From: Isoperla grammatica
Lineage: Eukaryota; Arthropoda; Insecta; Plecoptera; Perlodidae
DNA length: 64,000 nucleotides
Direction: 5' to 3'
NCBI GenBank assembly: GCA_945910005.1
Contig: OX246739.1
Span: 38,677,598 to 38,741,597 of the forward strand
Position 1 is the first letter of the stretch. The number at the start of each line of letters is the position of its first letter. The translations under genes were made by a program, and so were the position numbers. The notes beneath the pieces were generated by a model. That model did no database searches, was not told the origin of the DNA, and saw nothing but the letters and a program-made list of their open reading frames with translations. Positions 33,901 through 41,196 of the stretch are shown in pieces.

Positions 33901-36646
33901 TTTCAGTTCGTTATCTTTAATGGTATGTGTGCTATGATTTTTCTCATCTACTGGTAGATCCTATAACAAAGATCCTAGAACAAAGTATGTACATTAACTA
34001 CAATACAAATGAGCTATTTTGTACCGGTAGATGAGAAAAATCATAGCACACATAGGTACCATTAAAGATAACGAACTGAAAATTCCTCACGTCCTAGAAC
34101 AAAGTATGTACATTAACTACAATAAAAGTTGGCTATCACAAATGTGTATTTCTGGGCGAAGTTATGTTTTGAATGAAGCGGCGTACATCTAGCAATATCT
34201 ACGGTACCGGTACAATCAAAATCAAGAAAAAAATAATTTTGTAACTTTCAGAAGTTCTGGTTTCAATTTCCAAGCTTAACAAGGGTACGTTGTACATATT
34301 TTAGAAAACTGAAAAACCGTGCCCGCACAGTCTTAAGTTTCGGATTTTGACATTGTTCACATTGTTGTTGTGACTGTTGATGTGTAATTGCTCAGCGATA
34401 GGGGCTAAAATGCCCGACAATATAAAAAACCGGGAATGAGAATTGCAGATGCGTATTCCAACCATATTGCACATCCAGATAGCTGTAATCCATGGTTTGA
34501 CGAGCCTCCACTAAGCGGAAATCAAGTAGACCTTGACCTTACTTGCATTTTCTTTCAATTATTGATCAACTACCCCAAAATACTAGGGGTGTGCGAGTAG
34601 CACTTTTCCAAATCGAGTCGAGTTCGAGTAGTAAATAACTCGCGAGTTTCGAGTAGTGCCTGAACATAATTAAAAGATACAGGAAAGGAATAACTACGTA
34701 GAGGACTAGGCAGACTAGACCTAGGACCCCATCTAAGCTACCGCCAAGTTCACATAGGCTAGGCCTTGGCCTAAGAGCTGTCCCTGAGGCCTAAGCCTAT
34801 CTGGGGCCAGGCCTAAAACCATATACTGTAATTTGTTCAATATTATTGTCTCCCTAGGCCTAAGGCTCAATAGATGCTAAATTCTGCCAACTGGGTCTAG
34901 GCCTACTTGATCTAGACAAGGAAAGTACTAAGGCTTGGCCTAGGTCTTGGGCCTTGGGATAGGCTATGCTCGAAGCATGGCCAAATGCTAGCCTAGGCCT
35001 AGGACTAGGCCTACACTGTACACGGGGACCTGGCACAGGGGAAGGATAAGAGAAACAATAGAACTACAGTGTAATCTGTTTTGCAGATGGGTTGTCAGAT
35101 GGCCACTTTTGTTTTTGTGCGACCATGTTGGCAAATGTTTCCCCATTTTGAGGTTAATAATGCAAAGATTACATTTTGAACTTAAGTTGTATGGAACGTT
35201 TTAAAAATGATTCCAAATACATGATGATCAGTAGGGAATATAATAATATAATATCTTTGATGATTAATGATTAAGGTACCCTTAGGTCTAGGCCTACGCC
35301 TACTCCTAGGCTAGGGTATGCTAGGCTCTTTAAACATAGTAGGCTCAGGCCTAGTTTCTCGAAGATTCCCTTCCATTTGTTTGGCTGCCACTTCTACATC
35401 ATCCACACTTTCATCGATTAGTTCACAAAAACCACAGACACTTTTTGCGAATTTGCAGAAGTATAGACAGCTGGATATTCACTGGTATAGGCCTAATAAG
35501 CGTCGTCTGCGTGTATCGATCTGCTCGATAATCATCGATAGGTCACTTTTTCTTCAAAGTCGATTGTAAAATCGATATTTAAGCTATTTTAGGACTAGCA
35601 CTACCTATTGGCGGCATTTTTAACCAGTTGAATACGGCGGCTCAGTCGATCAAAACTACTCGAACTCGACTTGTTTTTCATGAAAAACTGAACACCTCGA
35701 GTCGAGTAGTAACTACTCGACCGAACTCGACTTTTCGAGTACTCGTACAGCCCTACAAAATACTTGATTTAGTTAATTTGTCCTTGTGCTTTGAAATGGT
35801 AATTTTTTTACACTCCTTGGTCTGACTTCCTCTTTTATTTATTAACTAATTCACATTGATCAATATTCAATACATGGTATGGATATTCTTCTCACATGTA
35901 CATGAGTGAGTGTGAAGTGATACAGTTAGACAGTTAGATGTGACATGTAACATGATTGCAGGAGAAAGACCCGGACATCGAAGAGGTTGAGCGCGAGGAG
36001 CGTCCGAGAGACCGAGACCGAGAGAAGGAACGTGACCGCGATCGCAAGAGACGCCGCAGTCGATCACGTGACCGAGGTGACCGGGACAGGAAGAGAGACC
36101 GAAAAGACCGCCCGGATCGTGGAGACCGAGATAGAGATCGTGATCGCAGGAACAGAGACTTCGATGAACCACAAGAGGAGAAAGTCAGGATAAAACAGGA
36201 ACCTGTCGATGGTAAGTCGGTGATGAGAACTAGATTCAATACATATACCTACCAGGGAATGCATTACAGTATCTATTATGTGTGTTTAAAGCCAATTTTG
36301 CAATTGAAAAATATGAGGGGGGAGGGTACTTGATTAAAACATTTGAAAACCGCTGCTATTTGGGATTTAGGAAGTGGTCCATATGTAAGCTGCTATTTGA
36401 TTTGTTTCCTTATTAATCTGTACCAATAAGTATTAGTGAACAAAATGATTAGGGACTACTGTTTTATGTGTTCCAGATTATCCAGACTACTCGGCTGCGA
36501 ATTATGAGGAGAGCAACTACGAAGAAGCTCCCGTCAAGTACGAGAGAGATGACGAACGTTTTAGAGGTGAAGAAGAGGAAGAAGAAGGCAGGGAAGCAAA
36601 TGGAACTAGACCTTTCAACAGTGAATACGAGGGTGAAGATTATTAA
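9781..36646 (+). CDS. snrnp70: U1 snRNP 70 kDa protein (U1-70K), complete, nine coding exons
   Basis: U1-70K binds stem-loop I of U1 snRNA and helps U1 snRNP recognise 5' splice sites in the nucleus. The coding exons are 9781-9924, 16347-16464, 16684-16748, 17681-17743, 19692-19773, 29636-29737, 30546-30811, 35962-36211 and 36477-36646. All introns are GT-AG, and phases join into 419 codons plus stop; human is 437. The N-terminus begins [19 protein letters not shown], the family signature. The RRM has RNP2 LFVARI (about 104-109) and RNP1 RGYAFIEY (about 143-150), followed by [16 protein letters not shown] and a Gly-rich linker. The C-terminal half is RS/RD/RE-rich, like the human arginine-rich tail, ending in an acidic Tyr-rich segment. 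Introns 1, 5 and 7 are 5-10 kb and packed with transposon relics. Identification is firm; exon edges are by splice consensus and homology. Confidence 0.97.
11132..11850. mobile_element. hAT nonautonomous element, TSD TTCTAAGT
   Basis: Perfect 15-bp TIRs, CAGTGGTTCTCAACC, are flanked by identical 8-bp duplications TTCTAAGT at 11124-11131 and 11851-11858. The 8-bp duplication and CAG termini identify hAT. The 719-bp interior has no transposase, and it contains a block (11482-11526) shared with CHAF1A intron 3 (42001-42055). Confidence 0.93.
11869..11898. repeat. poly-C/poly-G run
   Basis: About 24 C residues are followed by six G. Similar C or G homopolymers occur at 23799-23821, 27946-27966, 54650-54667 and 58608-58627. 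Confidence 0.95.
12155..14420. mobile_element. ~2.2 kb DNA element with imperfect inverted arms
   Basis: The region around 12225-12400 matches the reverse complement of about 14231-14390. Shared blocks appear in matching order: AGGGTGGAGTGAA, GGCATA, GTGCAAAATAT and TTTTGAGGTGCCCCC. The interior has no recognisable transposase. Exact ends and target duplication could not be fixed. It lies in SNRNP70 intron 1. Confidence 0.6.
14470..15600 (-). pseudogene. decayed antisense LINE, reverse transcriptase C-terminal part
   Basis: On the minus strand the pieces, in order, are [20 protein letters not shown] followed by DN (a degenerate FADD catalytic box), [37 protein letters not shown], a thumb-like segment with [19 protein letters not shown], then a basic helix-rich C-terminus. 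This is the usual order of a non-LTR retrotransposon (Jockey/CR1/L2 group). Frames shift repeatedly and the active-site Asp pair is lost. It is intronic and antisense to SNRNP70. Confidence 0.8.
15588..15705. repeat. interspersed repeat block, also at 2155-2275
   Basis: The two sites share GGATGAAGA-AAATATCT, AAGTGCTTT, TACCAA-CT-AAACACAAGT and ATAATCACA-TATT segments in the same order. A flanking piece, CGTGGGATGTC-GG--CTGGGC, recurs near 62962. This is probably a dispersed transposon family. Confidence 0.65.
16347..16464 (+). CDS. snrnp70: SNRNP70 coding exon 2
   Basis: It begins [20 protein letters not shown], matching human [20 protein letters not shown], and continues as a charged helix. 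It is 118 nt and ends with the first base of the Trp codon completed in exon 3. Donor is GTAAGT. Confidence 0.93.
16684..16748 (+). CDS. snrnp70: SNRNP70 coding exon 3
   Basis: It encodes [20 protein letters not shown] and RI, the start of the RRM with RNP2. The acceptor TTTCTAG and donor GTAAGT fit well. Confidence 0.93.
16955..17340. mobile_element. PIF/Harbinger-like MITE, TTA target site
   Basis: The TIRs read AGCCTGGTTTATGATTGACG at both ends and are flanked by TTA (16952-16954, 17341-17343). The 386-bp element lies in SNRNP70 intron 3. It has no transposase, and the short open frames inside are mirror readings of the inverted arms. Confidence 0.8.
17681..17743 (+). CDS. snrnp70: SNRNP70 coding exon 4
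   Basis: It encodes [20 protein letters not shown] and K, nearly identical to the human RRM segment. It is 63 nt in phase 0, with acceptor TTTCAG and donor GTAAGT. Confidence 0.95.
17744..19691 (+). other. SNRNP70 intron 4
   Basis: It holds AT-rich sequence, a half-element near 18117 whose end TTAAAGGCCCACTAAACCC matches the TIR of the fold-back at 47507-48463, and a (TTGTA)n stretch near 19438 resembling a LINE tail. No gene is recognised. Confidence 0.5.
19692..19773 (+). CDS. snrnp70: SNRNP70 coding exon 5
   Basis: It encodes [20 protein letters not shown] then EHERDMH, containing the RNP1 octapeptide of the RRM. It ends with one base of a Ser codon; donor is GTGAGT. Confidence 0.95.
20475..20692. 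repeat. (TA)n tract with inverted repeat
   Basis: Alternating TA runs at 20480-20530 are followed by ATGATAGGTAGAAGGGTAG, whose inverse appears at 20674-20692. The enclosed segment includes GTGATCAAGGTCTTGTACCG, which looks like dispersed repeat sequence. Confidence 0.6.
23343..24411. mobile_element. hAT element, TSD CTTATTAA, hosting a nested hAT
   Basis: The TIRs TAGGCATGTGCGGGTA and TAGGGATGTACGGGTA (other end read inward) are flanked by perfect 8-bp duplications CTTATTAA at 23335-23342 and 24412-24419. A second hAT (23545-24030) has inserted into it. There is no transposase reading frame. Confidence 0.9.
23545..24030. mobile_element. nested hAT element
   Basis: The TIRs TAGGGCTGCCCACCGATA and TAGGGCTGCCCAACGATA are flanked by AATTATAT and ATTTATAT, a 7/8 match. 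Its interior is rich in CGATATCGAT words and a poly-C tract. It sits wholly within the 23343-24411 element and is therefore younger. Confidence 0.88.
24601..27168. mobile_element. 2.6-kb hAT-like element with internal insertions
   Basis: The ends CAGTGATTCCCAAAC and GTTGGGAATCACTG are inverted. The flanks CTTTAGGC and GTGTAGGC agree at 6 of 8 bases, consistent with an old 8-bp duplication. Nested inside are a fold-back (about 25274-26160), two tandem MITE copies, a (TTTA)n run at 24884-24920 and a small internal duplication near 26450-26600. No intact transposase is visible. Confidence 0.65.
25374..26062. mobile_element. two tandem copies of one MITE
   Basis: Copy 1 (25374-25760) and copy 2 (25770-26062) both start AAAGATTACTGAGTGRGGAAG-like and end in the inverse. 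Their interiors share GGAGCGCTAGCTCAGCACGT and TTTGAACTCGGTTCTGGCAT, and copy 2 has an internal deletion. Nine bases separate them. The pair sits between the arms of a fold-back whose outer blocks contain CAGAATTGATCTA. Confidence 0.85.
27169..28123. other. intron 5 sequence, nothing recognised
   Basis: It is AT-rich with a poly-C tract at 27946-27966. An isolated AGAATCAAATCC/ATTGATTCTGAATCGATTCC segment near 27680 looks like one end of a decayed repeat. No exon is seen. Confidence 0.35.
28124..28297. mobile_element. 174-bp MITE, AGTA flanks
   Basis: The TIRs TAGGACGTGTT and AACACGTCCTA delimit it, with AGTA on both sides (28120-28123, 28298-28301). Internal arms carry GTCCAGGTCCAAGTCCAGAT and its approximate inverse. 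The superfamily is unresolved. Confidence 0.6.
29636..29737 (+). CDS. snrnp70: SNRNP70 coding exon 6
   Basis: It encodes [20 protein letters not shown] then [15 protein letters not shown], the end of the RRM and the conserved post-RRM segment. Human reads GWRPRRLG where this has GWLPRRLG. Acceptor is TTGCAG, donor GTAAGC. Confidence 0.95.
30546..30811 (+). CDS. snrnp70: SNRNP70 coding exon 7, RE/RS-rich
   Basis: It opens with [20 protein letters not shown], matching human [20 protein letters not shown], then becomes a run of alternating Arg with Glu, Asp and Ser. It is 266 nt and ends in phase 0 before donor GTTAGC. Confidence 0.94.
31687..32205. mobile_element. hAT element, TSD CTAATAAA
   Basis: The TIR TAGAGATGCAAG occurs at both ends and is flanked by identical CTAATAAA (31679-31686, 32206-32213). 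The interior repeats the phrase AACACCATAA several times and has no coding capacity. Confidence 0.9.
33165..34545. mobile_element. long inverted-repeat (fold-back) element with nested insertion
   Basis: Outer arms containing TAGTGGAGGCTCGTCAAAC lie at about 33165-33208 and, inverted, at 34493-34545. Long inner arms of about 300 bp (roughly 33660-33960 and 34020-34330) are nearly perfect inverses, sharing ACTTCGCCCAGAAATACACA and GTAACTTTCAGAAGTTCTGG blocks in opposite orientation. A smaller TIR element (about 33204-33548, ends GTCAAACTCCCAAGT) interrupts the left arm. Confidence 0.8.
34584..35755. mobile_element. hAT element, TSD CAAAATAC
   Basis: The TIRs TAGGGGTGTGCGAGTA and TAGGGCTGTACGAGTA are flanked by perfect CAAAATAC duplications (34576-34583, 35756-35763). 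Subterminal regions are rich in CGAGTAGT words. A TAGGCC cluster occupies 34690-35040. No transposase frame is recognised. Confidence 0.9.
35962..36211 (+). CDS. snrnp70: SNRNP70 coding exon 8, RD/RS-rich
   Basis: It encodes a mixed-charge tract of Arg-Asp, Arg-Glu and Arg-Ser repeats, the equivalent of the human C-terminal arginine-rich domains, which are disordered. It ends with a G completed by AT in exon 9; donor is GTAAGT. Confidence 0.93.
36477..36646 (+). CDS. snrnp70: SNRNP70 coding exon 9 and stop
   Basis: It encodes an acidic, Tyr-rich tail that ends [14 protein letters not shown] before TAA at 36644-36646. The human protein also ends in an acidic Tyr-containing segment. The acceptor is TGTTCCAG. 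Confidence 0.92.
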
Positions 36647-37159
36647 AATTCATCTTTTTATCAAAATGGTACATTAGTTATTTCTGAGTAAGCAAAGATT
36701 TTTAACGGTTGTAGTTAGGTGATTCAGAGTTTTTCTTTTAAATTCGGCCAACTCGCATATAATCAAGTCATAACGAAGTAATGTCCCTTTATATTTGTTT
36801 AAGTAGGTTGTCAACCCTGGTGATATGTATTCTCTTGTAATGTATTTTATGTGTAATTAAATGAATAGGAATACTTGTCATGTCACAAAGCCCCTTTCCA
36901 TGTATGTTAGTATAGAGCACTCGTCAAACACAGTTCTGATAATCAAATCAAATAGTGGCCCTGATTGTCACTCAAATCACATTCATAGTTTCTCTTCACA
37001 CCAATGAAATTGGAAGACTCTGCTGTCTCCGCAGCTCCAGTAAATTGTAAACTTTTGTGTTCTTTTATCTCTGCTTGTATTGGTACTAGTTCTGAGAAGT
37101 TACTAGTAACTAGACTATATACCACATTGCAATATTTGATGTAGAGAACCAGTACTACA

Positions 37160-37165
37160 AATAAA
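37160..37165 (+). terminator. candidate SNRNP70 polyadenylation signal
   Basis: A canonical AATAAA lies about 510 bp after the stop. An ATTAAA also occurs near 36857 and could be used instead. Confidence 0.4.
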
Positions 37166-38195
37166 CCATTGATTTAAGAACTATACAATATTTATTTAAC
37201 CATATTGTATTTTACTAACAATACGTAAGAGTCCATACTCTCTTTCTCCCTCCCCGTAATCCTTGGGAATGACTACGAGGAATTTTCATAATTTCCATCC
37301 AGAGATTAGTGCAAGTAGGGTAAGAATATAGGGAACCCAACAGCTTACCTGGTTGGTGACTGCAGGAGTCTCGTAGATAAAATTAGGGTGTACATATAGA
37401 AGAATTTAGACAAAAAATGTCGAAACTGTTTCGGCCAAACAGGGCCTTGTTCACTCGACGAGTGCATAGTTTTTACAAATCCTAATAGGGGAAACATTAA
37501 CAAATACATTTTTATTTCCCTACTATTTACTCAGTTACAAGAACTGATATTCTGTGGGAGACATTATAGGGCTACCCTTTTAGTTTTTTTATGCTTCATT
37601 GCTAAGACGGCTCTGAAGTCACCAATTACACATACACCAGTACCATACAGAGATTTAAGAAAATTTCCAAGGTGTAAAATTCCCACCCCAAACCGGAAAT
37701 CGAACCCTGCACCTTCTGCATTTGAAGTAGGAATAAAACCAAGACGACCGAGTCGCACATTTGATACCATCCCGTGACTGCGCAAGTTGCTCACTGGAAT
37801 TGGGAGATGGTGTCTAGTAGGCCTAGTGCTAGTTTTGTTTTAGATTTCAAATTAAAAATCCATGCACATTTCAGAGACATGTCTTAAAGACACTGGTGCC
37901 ATCATACGTCACAATCACAGCTTGTAGGATAGCGTTGTTACTAGCTGTAATGTAGTATCTGGCACTTGCCTAAATCGACCAAGAGAAAGTGTTGATTAAG
38001 ATGACTTAATTAGTTACAGCATGTTTTGTTTTGCCCACAGTCCAACCCCTTGCCTAACTTTTATTTTTAATAACATTAATAAAAGGGAACTCTACTAAGC
38101 CTTCTGTTTGGTTGATCCTTTGATAAAGGATTTATATAATAAAACATACAGGATCTTTATGTAGTACTAAACTGAATTACACCCTTGTTCTATTA
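37166..38195. other. convergent intergenic spacer
   Basis: No coding exon is recognised between the SNRNP70 3' end and the first transposon of the spacer. Confidence 0.4.
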
Positions 38196-38874
38196 CAGGG
38201 GTTGAAAAATATTTTAAAATCTAGGAGCCAGCGTAAATGTGACGACGTGAGGTGCCAAGTCCGAGCCGCCAGAGGCAACAAATGTGTTGGCCTACAAATT
38301 GACATTAGTGCTCGGAAAATTAGTTTACAGAGATGACTCCCAGAGTAGCCTAGTCTGTATGCCTAAAAGCTGCATTGCACCTTGAGACTTATTCAACAGC
38401 ACGGCTTTTCCCCGTGTGTGGATGATATGGATTGACTTGGTCATCACGGTCATGTAGGGGTACTCCTGCACCAACCCTCCTCATATCTACTGTAATAGTT
38501 ATCCGCTCGCATTGTGTAATTTATACTCGCAACAAGGGTGTATGGTGTTGATGTGGCTGGGGTTAAGGCCCAAGGGCCCCTGCTGCCAGAGGCAATTTTG
38601 CCACAGGCGGAAAAAAAAATCGGTCCTGCATTATGTTTGATGGTCTTACGTTCGGTGGCGATATCTTGTCATAATTACAATAAAACTTAAATAAATAAAT
38701 AAAAGTAAGTATTGCGGGAAAATTGGAACTTTCAGATACCATAAAGTTATATAAAAGCCTAGACATAGGCCTACCTGGATCTATTAATTTTTTTTTTAAG
38801 GTGGTACACTAATTAGTAAGTCGCCAGGGTCAAATTTTTAGTCGCCATGGCAACTTGGTATTTTTCAACCCCTG
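38196..38874. mobile_element. hAT element, TSD TTCTATTA
   Basis: Perfect 16-bp TIRs CAGGGGTTGAAAAATA are flanked by identical TTCTATTA (38188-38195, 38875-38882). It is 679 bp and noncoding. Confidence 0.93.
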
Positions 38875-38902
38875 TTCTATTAGGCAATGCAAATCGCATA
38901 GT

Positions 38903-39434
38903 CAGAGGCAGGAGTTTATGGCGTTAACGATAACCACGACTTTTATAACAAATGTGGACAATTTAGGCACTTGTGGTACTGTAAATGACAATTTGTCCAG
39001 CGATTTCGAAGTATAGCCGAGATTTGAGCAATTTTACTAATTATTCAGTGATTCCTGAACAACATAGTCATTTGAGCAATTTTACTCATTATTCAGTGAT
39101 TCCCGTACAACATTGAAATAAAATAAAACAATGAGAAATTTGCGATTCACTGTTCAACTTCTAAGTAACTACTGTATTTGTGTTACTCCACTCACAGTTA
39201 CCCTGGCCCCATCCCCCACAAATCATTGATTTATATCACCACCTAATACATGGAAATTAATACATACAATATGTGTTCTTATTCTTAGCCTATGCATTTT
39301 GCAGTCCCAGAGTAGCCAAAAATGGCAAAACATTAACACCGCTATAAAAACGATTTTTGCCAAAATATCCACCACCAATTTAAATCTTAAAAACAAAATT
39401 TGCAAAAAATGTTCACCATAAACTCCTGCCTCTG
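38903..39434. mobile_element. hAT-like MITE, same family as 56251-56771
   Basis: The ends CAGAGGCAGGAGTTTATGG and inverse delimit about 530 bp. Read on the minus strand, the interior matches the copy at 56251-56771 over most of its length, for example ATTGGTGGTG and TTCCATGTATTAGGTGGTG. Its own target duplication is not clear. Confidence 0.8.
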
Positions 39435-40159
39435 CATATCTAGGCGCGCGGAAGCGCGGCGGGCCAAGCCATGTGCAAGCTTCCACTACGCGACTCTTAC
39501 TGCAAGCATCAAAGTGCACTTATCACGATGTTGCCAACGCAAAACCATAATAGATGGAAAACTCAAATTTTCTTTAATTGGTAGGTTTTTACCACGAGAC
39601 TACCCATTTCAAATTTCATCCTTATCGGATGTTGCGTATGGAAGATATTAAGCCGTTACGATAATTACAAAATTCTTCAGTTAACTACTACTACTAGCTA
39701 ATTCCTTGTCAGTCTGTGGGCCCCAAAGGAATAAAGATGTAAACACCATTTTTTGCACCAGTTTTGTTCACCTCCCACAGCATCCTCTTTCACACACAAA
39801 AAATTGAAATTGGACAGAATGCCAACCTGAAAAAAAAACTCCCAAAAAATTAGTTAGGAGCCTATTAAAAGTTGCAGACAAAACAAAAATTGTGTCATAT
39901 AGTACCTTGATGACCGACCGGTGAATGTATGAAGATAGTTAAGGTATAATCTTTTTTTTAATGGTGCCTACATAGCAATACAGTATTGAGAACGTCACAA
40001 CATTTCATTCAATACACATTATTGGTCTTTTACTGAAATTGATGAGCGACCACAATGCCTTAAACGACAGCAGATACAAAGTCCAACAGCATAAACAAAT
40101 ACAAAATTATTTTGATGTAAACCTAAGAATAAAAATTAAAACACAAATGTTCTTGCTCT
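39435..40159 (-). other. spacer and probable CHAF1A 3' UTR
   Basis: On the minus strand this follows the CHAF1A stop codon. A possible ATTAAA poly(A) signal lies at 39957-39962 (minus strand). No other feature was recognised. Confidence 0.4.
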
Positions 40160-41196
40160 TTAATCTATCTGTATAGTGTCGATACAATCAACTTGCAGTG
40201 CTTTGTCTTTTGCAATAGGTTTCTCAGCTCTTTCGAAACTACCTTCAGTTACACTTGGAGGAACACTTTTGATAATCTTTGTGGAGTTATTGTTAGGCTG
40301 CAATTTGAAGTGATCCATCAAACTGCTGGTCGATTTGGGAATATCTTGACCTCGGGGTACCGATATCAAGATGGAAACTCTCTTTTTTGGCACAGAGGGT
40401 TGGACAGCAGGGTTGCGTACTTTTCCTTGCATGTCTTTGCCAGTTTGCAAAGGCTGCTTATACCGGTCCTCTGGGTTTACAACTTTGGTGAAGTTAGTGA
40501 TAAGACAAGACTTTGATGTCTTTGGACTGGTTTCAAGAAGACAATCAGCAGGAACTTTGCCAACTACTGTCAGTTGCATTAGCTTATGTCTCTCCTCTGC
40601 GGTCATAGTTTTCGTGAAATTAGTTATCAGGGGAATTTTAGGGGTCCTGGAGAAGGGACTTGTGTCGGCATCCAGAGTTTCCCTCACTCGACGAGGCTGC
40701 ATAGTGTAAATCCAAGTTTTGTTTGGAGTGGTGAGATCCATTAACCCGTAAGAACTGCGTACGTCTTGAGACACATACCAGCACTTGCGTCCGTTCATTG
40801 GGCTCTCGGCACAAGTCATCCACTGTGCCACCTCTTTTATTTTATCCGCAATGCTACTCTTCGTAAGAGCTACACTAGGGGACTGGGGAATAACTTCACC
40901 TTCTGCCACGGACACACACTGTTTTTCTGCTCGATTTTTCCAGTAGGCCGCAAATTCTTTGACGAGGAATGCACGACTATTGGTGTTGCCATGAGTGAGT
41001 CTGATCAGATCTGGAATTGATTCATCTGGAAGCTTCATCTTCTTCACACCATTAAGAAGAGGGCTAATAGTAGATGACTCTTCTAAAAGTGATGGGCTGC
41101 TAGGGTTGCAGATACTATTTGCAGTAGATACTTCAATAGGCCCGTTGCAGTAAACGACTCGCCGAGACTCGAGTAACTTCATCAGCTGCGTACCAG
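40160..41196 (-). CDS. chaf1a: CHAF1A coding exon 4, winged helix and tail
   Basis: It starts AGTQLMKLLESRRVVYCNGP after acceptor TATTTCAG. It holds the C-terminal winged-helix domain that binds DNA in the family, then a tail with two copies of LITNFTK spaced 42 residues apart. Stop TAA is at 40160-40162. Confidence 0.95.

Larger units (their letters stand above)
30812..35961 (+). other. SNRNP70 intron 7
   Basis: This 5.1-kb intron contains two hAT elements (31687-32205, 34584-35755) and the large inverted repeat at 33165-34545. Alternative exons with stop codons are known from vertebrate U1-70K introns, but no such exon could be recognised here by sequence alone. Confidence 0.55.

Noticed and set aside
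35867..36264. Ser/Arg-rich frames antisense to SNRNP70 exon 8
   Set aside because: They are shadow readings of the arginine-rich coding exon.
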